A DNA stretch of 64,000 bases from Cheilinus undulatus (Eukaryota > Chordata > Actinopteri > Labriformes > Labridae), in assembly GCF_018320785.1 (NCBI RefSeq), contig NC_054867.1, positions 32,243,855 through 32,307,854 of the forward strand, read 5' to 3'. Below, piece after piece: positions 1-13,250 of this stretch. The number at the start of each line of letters is the position of its first letter. Position 1 is the first letter of the stretch. Made by a program: the position numbers and the translations under genes. The notes under the pieces are model-generated. The model was not told the origin of the DNA, did not search any database, and saw nothing but the letters and a program-made list of their open reading frames with translations.

Positions 1-179
1 GATGTTGTCTGATTTCAGCTTGGCCTTAGCAATCCACATAGACTGTGAAGGCTGGATCTTTTGAAGGATGTTACTCTTGAATTTGAACACAGCTTTTCTT
101 TAACAGCCATCTCACAAAAATGCTGTGCAGTAAATATTTTTGTCAATATTTCGTAACCTCTCATTTTCTTTAATGCTAG

Positions 180-3100
180 ATGGTTGTTTTGAGTACAGTC
201 AAAATCAGACGTCTCCCCCAAACCTGTATGGAATCAGCACGTCTTCAGTCGTAGAGTTTTGGGAGTAAGTAGCATGACATAAAATAACATAACAAGTGCT
301 GTAGTGTTGCCGTTTCATCTCTCTTTAATAAATTCTTCAGGAGGAGAATCTTGGGGCTGTCGAGTGGAATTGACAACATTGGCAGTGTTCGCTGGGACCT
401 GGCTCTCTGTTTACTTCTTGCCTGGGTGCTGTGTTACTTTTGTGTCTGGAATGGAGTAAAGTCCACAGGAAAGGTGCTTAAAACATTATCACAATTTCTA
501 ATCCTGATCAAACACAATTTGATTTTAGTCTTTGAGTGGTACAAAAACATTCGTTGAATCTGCTTTAGGTGGTCTACTTCACTGCGACATTTCCTTATGT
601 GATGCTGGTGGTGCTGCTTGTTCGTGGCCTGACGTTACCAGGAGCCAAAGATGGAGTTATGTTCTACCTTTACCCAGACCCCTCCCGCCTCACCGATCCA
701 GAGGTAACATGTTTAACTAATCTTCAACAAACTGTTCAATAGGGGTGTAAGGGTGTTTGTATTCAATCTGAACCATTTGTAGGGTCACGTTTCAGTGCAC
801 ATAGTCACACGACAAATACATCCGAGCCATTAAAAACATAAAAGAAAAGAAATGTGACAGTGCTTATCTATCAATTTTTGTGGCAATAATGCTGATAAGT
901 GTTTGCTAACAGCATTCAAACCACCAACGAAGAAGAGGAAATAGCCAGCTTATTAAAACACATGAAGAAGAATGGTTGGCTCCTGGCTCCTGCTGCAAGA
1001 GAGGCAGAGCAGTGAGACCTGCTGCACTTTTCTCCCTCTCAATTTTTAAAAGCCTTCGGATTTGAAAGCAGAGAGGGTCAAAGATATTACTACTGCTAAC
1101 ACTTATTAAAGAATATACATGGACCAATAGAAGTAGAGAACGCCAACTACAAATGTGTTTGCATTGATAAAAAATATGATACATTGTTCTAAAAAAGCAC
1201 GTATTTAAATTTTCCATATTAGGCTGTATTTATTTGCGATTTTTCAAATCTGGAGATAGCTGTTTTCTGCTTTGCTTTTCATTTTGCACATTTTTTTTGT
1301 TTTCCTCTTTTTTCCTTTCTTGTGTTTAATTCATCACAGGTTGGACCAACTATCGCTGATCGTTCTTAATGACACTAGATGGAACAAAGTTTTGAATGAT
1401 TGATTCAAATGTATATTTCAAAAAATATAAAAAAGAATTAGCTGCATTAAAGTCAGTAAAATATGATAAGTGAGGGACATCTAGAATTATAAATATGGGG
1501 CTTTTTCTTTTTTTTTTTAATTAAACAAAGTACTGAACTGACCTCTGTGAGAGTGGGGCTCCAGGAAAGAAAGGTTGGGAACCACTGACCTATGGTACTG
1601 TCCTGGTAGGTGGCAGCTTGCCACATGCCCCTGGTTGTGTTTTTTGGCCCATTTTAATCTAAAACTTGCTCAATTACACAGTGAAACAGTACCCTTTGGT
1701 AGTGCTATATTGACAAGCTTCACTGCCAGTTCCCCCAGCAATGCCTAATGCACACTGGTATCTCCGGAGGCTGATGCCACTACTATTGCCAAGTAAAAGC
1801 AACAGCCAACTTTAAAAAATGCTGAAATATCCCTTTAAGTCAAAACAAGTGTCAGTGTAGGGTTTTGTATGGACCATATACCATAACTTGAGACCTAACT
1901 TAGACAAAGCTGGTGCAACAGGTAACAGGACTGTGCAGAAATAAATATGGTATAATCAGACACTCTTTGTATGGTCATTTGCAGGTTTGTAAATAAATGC
2001 ATTAGAAATATTGTATTTGTATCAAAGATTGGTATATTAATGCTGTTCAGTTGACTTGTTTTTTTTGTGTGTGGATAATCTAACTTAATTCATATCCTGT
2101 AGGTGTGGATGGATGCTGGCAGCCAAATCTTTTACTCATATGGAGTTTGCACAGGTGTTTTGACATCTTTAGGAAGCTATAACAAGTACACCAACAACTG
2201 CTATAGGTTGGTATTGTACACAAGCTACTTAGTTAAGTTATATTTAAGAGCACAGGTGTAGTAACTTCATCTTTCATCCACAGAGACTGTGTTTACCTGT
2301 GCCTGTTAAACAGTTTAACCAGCTTTGTGGCTGGCTTCGCCATCTTCTCTGTGCTTGGTTTTATGGCGAAAGAACAAGGTGTTGACATATCAATGGTGGC
2401 TGAATCAGGTATGGAAGGTTTTATCAAAACAAGGACTAATACCATGAAATATTTTTCAGGATATAATTATTTTTATAATGTTTCTTTGCAGGTCCTGGCT
2501 TGGCCTTCATAGCGTATCCTCGTGCTGTGGCTCTGATGCCTCTTCCCCAGCTCTGGGCCATTTCCTTCTTTATCATGATCATCTTTTTAGGATTAGATAG
2601 TGAGGTAGGATTGCTTATCAAGCCCATTTTATACATGATAACAGTTTTATGCATTCTTTTTCATTAATGATTATCACTCTCTTTATCACAGTTTGTATAT
2701 CAAGAGGCGTTGGTCACAACCATCTCTGACATGTATCCTGCCTTCTTTCAAAACCAATGTCGCCGCAAAGTCCTTCTTCTCGCTATTTCTGTTGGAAGTT
2801 TCTTAGTTGGTCTTCTAATGGTAACAGAGGTAAGTTGATGAAAGGGTTGCAATTCAGAACCAGATACTGAGTCAAACTTAAAAAGTGCTGTCTTTTTAGA
2901 GGAGATTTTATGGGAAATGTTTTAAATCAGGAGCTTCTGTAGTACCCTTTTCTTAAACTAAAGGATTTTAGACATCTGCTGCTCAGATCATGTACTTTTA
3001 GCCATACTTTGATCCCGCTGTCAGCCTTCCCACGCCGTCACTCGGTCCAGCTGCTCAAGCAGACTAGTAAAAACATCTTAACTATGCCCTGCAAAGACTT

Positions 3101-6100
3101 TGTATTACTCGAAAAAGCAAACAGGAATATAACTAACTTCAAAGAAGACATTCGCCGACTCTCAAATGAATTGAAGAATAAAGACACTCTCCTCTCTGGC
3201 TTTACTGATGTGGCGTCGGACCAGGCTAAGCGGATAGCCACTCTACTAGTAAGCTCAGCCCTTAACAACACTGTCACCTGGGATCCAGCTACCAGTCTCC
3301 TTCTTCCTTCTTCACTCCAAACCACCTGCCTTAAAAGGAGGTTGTGGTCCTTAGCAGGAACAGGAACAAGGCTAAGGCAGGTTGACCACCTCCGCATGAT
3401 CTTTCAAATCGCTACGCAGCTTTATCTGGCAAGGCAGAACTGCCAGATGACCATCCAAACCTGTTCCCTCTGGAGTGGGACCCCTCGACAGCAGCTGCAT
3501 CCACCAACAGCCTTGCTTCCCCACCATTGGTGACCGGGAAAGCTTGGACAGCGGCTCTACTGGTTTGAGCCTCTATCCTTAGCCTCATTAAAATAAATTG
3601 TTTTCAATATCAGTCCCACAACTTGCCCCCTTGATATAGTCCCAACCCATCTTCTAATGGAGACCTTTGATTTCATTGGCCCCAGTATTCTGTCCATTAT
3701 AAACGGTACGCTTGCATCTGGCACAGTCCCATCATCCTTCAAATATGCAGTCGTGCAGCCTCTGTTCAAAAAGACTAACATGGATCCCGTACCACTTTCT
3801 AATTACTGTCCCATTTCCAAACTACCATTCCTCTCAGTTGTCCTACAGAAACTGTTACCATACCTTCATCAAAACAGCATACTTGACCAGATTCAGTCAA
3901 GCTGCAGTGGTTCATCTCCTACTTCCAACACAGATCATTCACTGTCAACATAGGAAATTCTATTTCATCAACAGCCAATCTGTCATGTGGGGTACCTCAA
4001 GGCTCCATCCTAGGCCCCATTCTCTTCTCCATTTACATGCTGCCATTAGGTGAAGTAATAGAAAAGCACAATATTTCATACCACTGTTAGGCTGATGATA
4101 CACAGCTCTATCTCCCCATAAAACCAAACAACCAGTCAGACTTAAATGCACTCACACAGTGTCTTGATGACATCAAATACTGGATGGCCAAAACTTTCTT
4201 GCAAATAAATCAAAGCAAAACTAAGGTTGTTGTCTTTTGTTTGTTTCGTCATTGTAATAATTATCCTCACTGGTTTTAGTTTTACGTGTGTGCATCTTGA
4301 CTTTTCTGTGTGACTCCCTTTCTTGTTTAGCACTTTGGTCAGCTGTTGCTGTTTCAAATGTGCTTTATAATAAATTTGATTGATTGATTGATTAAAAATA
4401 TGAGTTCTTAAAAGCTGAGGTCTCTATATCTAGAAATCATTGAACAGAACTGAGATGGATTATGTTTAAATAATTGATTCACCTCATTTCAGAATGCAGT
4501 GTTTTGAATCTTTTTTTCCTCTTGTTTTTCAGGGAGGTCTTTATATTTTCCAGCTCTTTGACTACTATGCCTGTAGTGGCATGACACTGCTACTTTTTGC
4601 TGTTCTTCAGTCTGTCTGTGTTGGATGGGTTTATGGTGAGTACAAATGTGTGATCTGATGAAGTCAGCAGGAGCCTCAGTTGTAAAGCTGCGTAGTTTTT
4701 CAACCACAGACCCCAGCCTGAGGGTTCAGGCTTTTACTTTTATAATTATTGTAATTACTTACTAATACTTTGTTTTATTTTTTCATTGACATATCTAATT
4801 TTACAGTAGGGTTACATGAAGATTTATAGTGGCCTATAGTGTAAATATCGTTAACTATATTGGGTGTAGAGACCTATTTTAATGAAACCTTGTACTGTAT
4901 GAAATAAGACAGGGTTGATTTGGGACAGTTTTCAAATAAGTTTTCTTAGTAGGGAATTAAACAAATGACCACTGTGCTTTTCTTTTGAGATAGTGATCCA
5001 TTATTTATTTTCCATTTAGGGATTCTGATAATCATACAGAGGATGCTCTTTTGCTCCAATATTAAAATAAAACATCTAATACGGCACTCTTTAACATATC
5101 ACTTGTGAACATGGCCAAAACTTGTGGGCTTTAATTCACCATTCATGCCGAGCTCCAGTCATCAAAAGTCTTTCTTCCCAGCATAGAGCCATGACTCCGC
5201 CTACAGTTCAGTGGTGGAATTACATCCACAATACAAAGCCACAGTGTAACTAAAGTCCCATGAGCCTGAGGTAAAACAACAGATTATTTTGATTGAAACA
5301 TTTTGCTTTTAATACTTGAAGTTAAAATCTCAGAAATCTCCATCTGTCGTGATCTTACCTTTAGCAACGATCAGGTTGTATCTCTGGACTTGACTTGACA
5401 TGCCTCCTGCTATTTTATTCTTTATTTGACATGGATGTAAAAGAGAGGTGCTACACTCGGGGGACCAGAATGAATATAGACAACAGTGTACAGAATATTG
5501 TGTTTGAAAGTTTGGCAGAACATTACCTAACAGCATGATTATATTTTCTAAAGGTTAAGAAGGTCAGTGTTGCTTGAAATGGTGTAACTGAAGATCCGTA
5601 TTTCCTTAGGTGCTGATCGTCATTATGATAATATAAAGGATATGATTGGATACCGGCCGTGGCCTTACATGAAATACTGTTGGCAATACTTCACACCTGT
5701 CATCTGCACTGTAAGTATCGTAAACACAGGTCTGTCTCTTTTTCTGATCCAGTGAAATGCGAGTGTGTGTGACAGCTGCCAGAGGCTTCTGCTCTGAAGG
5801 TAGTTTATGTCTTAACCAGATGGATACCAGTGTCATTGATCATAGCATTTTAACACAGTCTCATTTTATTCTAAACAGTCACTTATAGAGGATGGGAGAG
5901 GTTATTAGCCTGTCATTTCTTTGCTCACCAGAAGAATATTTACTCATATAATGTTCTAAAGAACCGAGAAGATAAAAATTAGGTTTAATTTAAATGGTGT
6001 TGACTCCATTCATTTAAATAGAAAGAAAGAAAAAAGAAAGAAAGAAAGAAAGAAAGAAACAATAAAGGAAAAAAAAATCCTGTACGTGAAGTTAATTAAT

Positions 6101-8278
6101 GTGATATATATTTCATCAGGGGTGGTTTGTGGTTTGCAGAGATCAAGGTTTGGTTCGTACCTCAGTTTTGGGGTCACAGTTCTGTACAAGTTTGGATCAC
6201 TGGGGAAAAACAACAAAGAATCTTGAATTTAATATTCAAGGTTTCTGGTTATCTCGATAAAACTGTAGATAGTTTTCCAATATCTGAATTGTTCTAAGCC
6301 AAGAACAAAAGCTTATGAACTCTAGAGAGCACTCTTTCACACTAGTGCTGATATGACTGTAAAATGATTAATTAACACCTTGCAACCATTACAGACTAAA
6401 ACATTTTTATAAATAAAACTAATAAAAGGTCAGAGGTCTAATCCTGGATTAATTTGTATGTAGACCTTTTTTGAAGTAGTTGCATGAATATGGCTTGACA
6501 TAGCTTTGTTAGCTTTATCTAAAGCTAACATAGCAATGCTAGCTACATATTTAATGTGACTACATCAGCAATGTGAGCTTAAGGAAAGGTAGCTAAAGCT
6601 AATGTAGCTACATAGAACATACCTATGTAGGTTACATAGCTGCTCTGCAAGGCTAGCTTTCGCTACATAGATATGTAGCTATGTTATCTACTTAACTTAT
6701 GCAGCTAATGGAGCAATGTGAGATCTGAATGTTTTCATGAAGGACAAGCAGACTGTTTACGCAGCTTTATGAAATGTTTTATAATTAGGTTTTGCAGGTC
6801 AAGCTTTTAACTTTTAACTTTTGGTAGTCTGTTACCTTAACCCTAACCCTAACCCTAAATGGAAGTTTAATTTGATTTCATATGAAAAGTTTTAGATTGT
6901 ATTTCTGTTCTGAAAGAGACATCTCTGAGAAAAGCCATTGAATGAGTGATGGCATGCGATTTGTGTGTTTTTATCTTCAATAGTATATAATAATAGTATA
7001 TAATTTAATCAGCCTTTCAGATTGATTTGGAGCAGTGTTACATCCACTCAAGAACTGCTGAAAATATCTATTATAGTTGGAGTCCACTGTGATTCTTTTG
7101 ACAGTTTACTTCAGTTTGTACAAGTTATCTATTACTGACATTTTACCACTTCTTTTCTCACTCCTGTATGCCTTCTCTGTTTGCACACAGCTAAACTGCA
7201 AGAAATGCTCAATAAACAAATTAGAAATTGCTTTTATGTTTGTTACACTATGAATCATGACAGTTTTGTGTATGTTTTAATGCTTTTTCTTTCCTCTGTT
7301 CTTGTCCGTAGGGCACATTTTTGTTCTCTATTATCAAATATACGCCACTCAAATTCAACAACACATATGAGTACCCCTGGTGGGGCTATACCATCGGAGG
7401 CTTCTTTACTCTCTCTTCAACACTTCTGGTTCCTCTTTGGATGCTGTACGCTGTGTGTGTCACTCCAGGAACACTCCGACAGGTACAGTCAAGTTGTTCC
7501 TGTTTACTTATTTAAGACAACAGAATCAGAACTTTAACAAAATGAGGCATCATTCGATCCAGTTGCTTTGGAGAGTCATTGTGAAATAGGTTAGGGATTA
7601 AGAGACATGATGACAAGTCATTGTTTCTAAATGATGACTTATAAAAAAGTATTAAAGGTTTAAACTTTTACTTGCTGTTCATGTAATAGGAGTTGAATCA
7701 TTTTCTGAGAGTATGTCACAATCTGTTTTTGCAGGGATTAAACTGTTTTATAGTCTGACACCTCTGTAAAAATGTAACCTTTACCTGTGTTTATGTTCAA
7801 TGTTTTGCTGATCAGTCAGACAAGCTCCAGTCTCCATCCATCCACTTAAATCTGTTTTCATCACAGACAAAAGCCACACCCCAAACAATGTTTTCTGGGT
7901 TTGTGGTTGAAACATAAATTTGAACATATTTTTTTGCGGCATCAGCTTATGCTAAAGACTTTTATTAAGACCGTTTCAAGACTTTGAAGAACTGAGACAA
8001 GGTGTGTCTTTACAGCAGCGGGATGTAAGCTGGTTCTGCCATGATGCTATAAACTGTTGTAGAATTTAAGTTAAGTAGTTAACATTCATACTAATGTCAA
8101 ACTGTCCTTTTTCTGTCCCCTTCAGAGACTAAAAGTCCTGTGCACTCCAGCAAATGCAGCAACTTTAAAAAAGGCAACAAACAAAGAAGCATTTCAGACT
8201 TTCACAGACTTGTACACCCTGCGGCTTACAGACAGCAATGATGCCACAGGAAGCAGAGTGCACGGATTCATTATTTAA
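180..8278 (+). CDS. slc6a13: Sodium/chloride-dependent GABA/taurine-type transporter (GAT2-like), 3' eleven coding exons
   Basis: SLC6-family plasma-membrane symporter that takes up GABA or related osmolytes with Na+ and Cl-. Exons read: 180-264, 341-473, 569-703, 2103-2206, 2284-2408, 2492-2604, 2692-2829, 4533-4635, 5610-5710, 7312-7482, 8126-8278, all with AG/GT borders and consistent phase. They give 452 residues; family proteins are about 600, so the N-terminal third, including the first membrane helices, is upstream of the window. The first exon holds the large extracellular loop with an NQT glycosylation sequon. Family landmarks include [50 protein letters not shown] and DMIGYRPWP. The protein ends GSRVHGFII. 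slc6a13 is a known neighbour of teleost RH2 opsins, which supports this symbol over slc6a11/12. An L2-type LINE sits in the intron 2830-4532 without touching the exons. Confidence 0.88.
1690..1850. repeat. Dispersed repeat, copy 1
   Basis: This intronic stretch shares a diverged block with 29400-29530, centred on the phrase gccactactattgcca (about 1770 and 29468). Family not recognised. It lies in the slc6a13 intron; the other copy lies in intron 2 of the first opsin. Confidence 0.45.
2990..4395 (+). mobile_element. Truncated L2/CR1-type LINE in slc6a13 intron
   Basis: Broken pieces of a non-LTR retrotransposon. An ORF1-like segment (about 3009-3533) contains [21 protein letters not shown] split into blocks typical of fish L2-like ORF1. 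Around 3650-4220 there are reverse-transcriptase fragments: a [15 protein letters not shown] block, then an ADDTQLYL-like block and a NQSKTKVV block in shifted frames. It ends in a (TGAT)n tail at about 4376-4393 after a gtgctttataataaatttga 3' end, as in L2-clade elements. Stops and frameshifts make it non-functional. Confidence 0.75.
6021..6059. repeat. (GAAA)n microsatellite
   Basis: Roughly ten GAAA units with one interruption, in the slc6a13 intron 5711-7311. Confidence 0.9.
6505..6720. repeat. AGCTACATAG-rich degenerate repeat
   Basis: Repeated variants of agctacatag, gctagct and gctaacat in both orientations, giving many short palindromes. Intronic; no coding content. Confidence 0.5.
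6837..6858. repeat. Short telomere-like CCCTAA repeat
   Basis: About three and a half units of CCCTAA in an slc6a13 intron. Similar short runs occur at transposon ends elsewhere in this window (22908, 54416), so a transposon origin is as likely as a telomeric one. Confidence 0.7.
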
Positions 8279-8929
8279 ATGGAGAAAAATTAAGGAACGA
8301 TGTAGACCCTGAGCCCTGGGGAATACAGATGCTAAGAGTGAAGTCAAGACTTTTATGTGATCTGATCTTCCATGTTACGAATGTGAAACGTATGTGACGT
8401 TACTTTTCTTGTGTAAGAAATCTGGCTGTTTATTGCAATAATGTACAGAGCTGTAAGATTTGTTTTCTAATATTGCAGTCAGACTTGTGTTTGCTTTATT
8501 TTTTCATCAAGATCTTCTGGAGAATGAAGCTACTCAAGATTTTTGTAAGGATTTTCACAAAGGAGTGACTGTTATTGAGTAGAAACGGTGTACATTTATC
8601 ACCCCTAGTCATGTTGTTGGTCTATAAATTAACATGGATGTATTTCTGAGGGTTATATATTATTATTGACTGCATGAAAATCAGAAGCTGATGAAAAAAT
8701 TCAAGTCACAATAATCTTCTTAAAATTCTTGCTGTTGTCAATTCTTGAATTTGCCTCATGACAACACCAACACCATGACAATGAAATGCAAGCCAGTACA
8801 TTAGTACTGTATTTGTACTCACTTGTACTGGGCCGAGTTTATCCAGTATTATCTGAGTGATATATTGACTCCTTTAAAATGTTTGGTGCCATTTCTTCTC
8901 ATCCACATCTCTCTCCAGATTTTTCAGCT
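8279..8929. other. slc6a13 3' UTR and downstream flank
   Basis: AT-rich sequence after the slc6a13 stop codon. No canonical AATAAA stands out and no second gene is visible. Confidence 0.5.
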
Positions 8930-9610
8930 GTGAATTTTTGGAGCTCTCTGTCACCTCCCACTCCTGCTCTTTACTGCATGGTCTTGGGACCTTCTGTGGG
9001 CAAACAGCAGCTCCACTTGTCCTGCCACTTGGTACTTTGACTCAACAGCTGCTGGCCACACTTCTTCTGAGCATCCATGAGCTCGTCATTCATATGTCCA
9101 TTGGTGTAAAAGGGATGGACAGGAGGCTGTAAATTTTCTCCTGGATGGACAGAGGCTCTCAGTCTCTGCAGCAGCAGATTGTTTACTTCTTTAAGGGCAG
9201 ATTTGTCTGCGTTTGTTTCAGCCCTCCCTCTTCAGCTGAGCTTTGTGAGATAAATCGGATCTTTTTCTATAACATTTTTAGTCTTCTTTTGTTTCATAAC
9301 TTCCTTCCTCTCGCTCAGTTTCTGCTCCAGCTTCTGAGCTTGAGCCCTCTCATACTGAAGATCACTCTTCATCTGTTCAGCCTCCTCTAGACTCTTGCTG
9401 AACTTTTTCAGCTGAGATTTGAGACTCTCCTCTCTCAGGGCTTCTTTTCTTGAAGCTGATCAGAAAAATAAACCAGGGATTCTTCTTGGATTTCCGAGTA
9501 GATTCTACACCCAGCTGTTCTTTGTGTGAGCCTGGCCTCATTGTTCTTCAGCTCACATAATTTGTTCATTGTAAGAGCTGAAGTAGAAATTGAATGAAGG
9601 TTCAAACCTC
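8930..9610 (-). pseudogene. Decayed coiled-coil coding relic
   Basis: On the minus strand, about 9300-9476 reads as a charged heptad-like segment (for example EALREESLKSQLKKFSK and DLQYERAQAQKLEQKLSERK). A further readable piece lies upstream in another frame (about 9480-9590, MNKLCELKNNEARLTQR), and more degraded sequence runs towards 8930. The bias towards Glu, Lys, Gln and Leu suggests a coiled-coil protein. There is no start context, no splice structure and at least one frameshift. The parent gene is not recognised; it could be a retrocopy fragment or part of an unnamed mobile element. Confidence 0.4.
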
Positions 9611-9884
9611 TAGATAAGTACCCTCAATGTCTAAGATGATTGTTTTGTGCTTTATTTCAAGGTTTTTCTGTACTCTTTTCTTTCCTAAATGTGTGCACTT
9701 CAAAAAGTTCAGTAAAATGTGTTTTGAACCAGGTTTGGGTTAGCTTATTCATAATCTTCCTACATAAATTGTTAGCAGATTTATCATCTTGTTTGGGGTC
9801 AGAAATACAGACCCAAAGTGGACTGTCACACTCGCTATGAGTTCTGTCTTAAGTTAATGTGTAAAATCCAGTCTAAACCCTGCT

Positions 9885-10312
9885 GGACATAGGGCCAATC
9901 CCATTTCTACCCTTTAACCCTTCCCCTTCATCTACCCCTTGCCCCTAGAAACAGAGTGGACACCACGAGATGCCACTTGATTGCAGTTCATCATCACACA
10001 TTGCCGATAAACAGCTGCGTCATCAGAGGTGACTATAAAGCTTTGACCATCTCGTTCATACTGCGTCGATCTTCTCCACTTATTTATACAATTAATAACC
10101 CTCGTTTACACATATAGATATCAAAAATATCATTATGCCAAAAATATTTTTTCATTTATGTGCCTCCTTCATAGTCTGTTGTGCCATTTCGCAATTGAAC
10201 GCAGTGCATGGAGGGGAAATTCATCGTACCCCTTGGTTTCAAGTGTGGTCCTGAAAAATCTTCTTTTCAAGGGCTGTGTAGCCCTACCCCTCAATTCAAA
10301 AGAGCATTGGGA
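9885..10312. mobile_element. Possible short inverted-repeat element (MITE)
   Basis: The left edge reads gggccaatcccatttctacc and the right edge, inverted, has a similar imperfect gtgtcccaatgctcttttga followed by a gggtaggg run. It resembles fish non-autonomous DNA elements. No target duplication could be fixed. Confidence 0.4.
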
Positions 10313-12400
10313 CACCAGTTCACCTGACATGAACGCGCGAAACCACTTCAGTTGTACATCAGTGAACAGTGTTTTTTAAATGTAGTGTTTGTTGTAGAGT
10401 TTTTCTGGTGCCTAATTGTCCTACAACTTCCTTTAGATGCCGTTGATCCACAGTGACGAAATGTGCGTAAAATATATCATAGCATCTTGATTAGGTTGTT
10501 ACCTACACTCTCAAACTACAGCCATGATAACGTATAAAAACAGCAACACTGTGTTTAAATGGGAACAGTTTGTTGGAATAACAAAAAATGTTTCACATGC
10601 TATTTAGAAGTTTTTTTCTGATTCAAACATCATTGTGAATGAGAGGGGAAGTTTATGCTGATTGTTATTCTGATCATTGTCCATGTGCAAATTTGTTCTC
10701 AGTGTGTCTTTCTGGTAAAACTGTGCATGTCTTCCTCTCTTAGACTGCATGTATCTAAAGGTCCTGCGACCATGCACCGTTTCTATGTTCATGAACTGTT
10801 TGTACAGCTGGACTTTCAGTTTAATTTGGGAGAACAGTAGAAAAACTATCTTTTACAGTACATGATAGAGGTTCATTTTGAAGTAAAAACAAAGACAGGA
10901 GAGAAGAAAAGAATGAAATCTCTGTGGAATGGTGAAAGGACAAGTAGGGGAGGTGTAAAGCAACAGTAATGCTTGTTTTTCACACAGGCAAAGTCAGGGG
11001 CTTGAGTGGGCTTACCAGAAACTAAACTGAAATAAATACACAGACATCAGTTCTGACTAATCCGAGACTAACTTTACTTGTAGCACTTCTTCAGTACCAA
11101 GGTGCATCACTGGCTGCTGCTGTCCACTATATTGTTATTACCAAACAAAAATCAAATTCATACAAGTCGAAGCATATTTTTCATTTATTTTGATAGCAAG
11201 GAACAACTTCTTATGCTGCTTTTTCTGACAGATGAGTCCTAGCCACATCCCTGCATGTGCTTAAATACCTTTGCTCTGGCTTAATTCTTGATGCCTGTCT
11301 AAACTCGATCACTTGTGAAATTCCATATAAACTGTGAATTTGGAACTCCCATTCAGAAAGATTTTAACCATATCAAAGAATTAATGCTCATGTAAACATA
11401 GTTACCCAGTGGTAAAATCCATTAATGAAACTTGGGGTTTTTAAAAGTAAATTCATGAAGGGTAGATTAAATTATCCCTGCTCATGGAAAAAGAAAGACC
11501 TTGTACCATTCAAAGTCAATAAAATAATACAACATGACATGTTTCTATGGAGGATTTTAAACCTAGTAGGACCTCGGCGTTGGATTTCATTTATTACTTC
11601 AGCCTATGTTGGAACTACCTCAGTTGATGCCCTCCTCAACTGTCAGTAATGCAACAACTTGTTTTTAATTAGAAATGTGTCAAACTAGGTGGACCCAGCT
11701 GTCCATACAGTTAGCTAATGTTAGATCAAGGCACAAAACACGATTTATTATACTCCTATTTATGAAAAAATAATCAGATATTCTGAACTCAGTCATCCTG
11801 CTATCAGCTTTTGTAAGATTGGCCACAAGATGGTGCTCCAGGTCAGAAAACAAGCTTTGTGCAGCTTCTCCTGCAGTACAGTGAGGTCTCAGACTTCTGC
11901 TACCTAGTCAAAGGACTTTTCCATGTTGGAGTAAACCTGTTATATAACAGTATTCATGAATTTCTGCTTTATGAACTCAGCCTAACTGCAATGTACAAAA
12001 ATCAAGCTCCAACTACAATGAGGGTGTAGTAGGACATCTGCTGGCTGAACTTACACATATCAAGGAAACAGGGAAGGGTGTTGGACAATGTTTTGTTTGG
12101 GTGTTATTTTGTTAGTGTTGCATTTAATATTTGAACACCTGATGTGTTTTAACCAATTGGCTTGACAATCATTGTAGGAGGTACTCAAAACTGCCTTGTT
12201 CAAATTTTTAATGGTAGTATTGTATTACTGGTATTGTTCTTCAACATGTCTTGCCTCTTCTCCTAAAGGTCTCTTCAGTTCTAAAGTGACTGGGACCAGG
12301 GCTAGAATTTATAGCCTCCATGGACCATCCGTTTGAACTCTACAACATAGAAGAAACCTACAAAGATGGAAGGTAAGAAGAAGGGACACCAACATCTCAG
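10313..12400. other. Gene-free interval
   Basis: Only short chance reading frames; no splice-linked coding, no RNA gene and no clear repeat recognised. Confidence 0.5.
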
Positions 12401-12419
12401 GGAACCCCTTAAAACATGT

Positions 12420-13250
12420 TGATACCCTAAGTGGGCTTTCATCAAGTCCTCCAAGAAATGGAATACCAACAGGGAAAAGGAGAAAAGTAAGCATCAAGGC
12501 ACTGTTATTCCCTACTAGTCTGGAAAAATCAAAAGAAATTGGGAGGATCTTCCAGAAACACAACATTCCAGTATACTTCAAACCCGCGGGTTCATCTCAA
12601 AGACAGAACAACCAGACACAAAGTAATATGGTGTGCGCCACAAAATGCACTGCGTAATGCAAGGACTCTATTATGGGAGAAACAAAACAACCCAATCGCA
12701 TGGCCAGACACAGGAGAGCCAAATCATCTGGTCAAACCTCGGCTGTTAACTTACATCTAAAGGATAAAGAGCATTCCTTTGAGGACAGCAATGTTAGGAT
12801 ACTGGCCAGAGAAGACAGCCAGTTTGAGAGGTGTCAAGGAAGCCATCTGCGTTAAACTGGAAAAAGCATCTTTGAACAGAGGTGGCAGACCAAGACCCTT
12901 TTTATCCCCCACACATTCTTGGATTCCTTTCAACAGCAATCCAAACAACACTTTCACACTGGATTACAAGATTTAACATTATGCAGCCCTGGCAAATCTG
13001 AGGACTCCCGGGAGGACACGCCCTCAGGGTCAACGACTTTGCCAACAACTCTCAGGTGTCGCAGGTACTCAGCTGTAAACGACTCTCAGGGGACCACCCA
13101 GATCATAAGCATGTGGATGGTATACAGGGCTGTAAATCCCAGTCAGTTTAGAACTGAAGAAGCCTTTTGGAGGAGAGGGGAAACGCCTTCAAGAACCTCA
13201 GTCAAGTCCAGTTACCCCTTTGATGACCCGGATGAATGAGAACCTACCTG
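12420..13250 (+). mobile_element. Penelope-like element 3' remnant (GIY-YIG region)
   Basis: Several frames give the C-terminal part of a Penelope-like retroelement: a KRNWEDL block after the reverse transcriptase, a GETKQP block matching the GIY-YIG endonuclease core, then LHLKDKEHSFEDSNVRILA, a one-base shift, and GVKEAICVKLEKASLNRGG. A tail with gaagccttttggaggagagg and gatgaatgagaacctac is also typical. Frameshifts and stops mean it is dead. Confidence 0.65.

Noticed and set aside
3009-3533. 174-residue open frame as a host gene
   Set aside because: It is an ORF1-like piece of the LINE that continues into reverse-transcriptase fragments and a (TGAT)n tail.
6837-6858. Interstitial telomere indicating a chromosome fusion
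   Set aside because: Only about three and a half units, and similar runs occur at transposon ends in this window.
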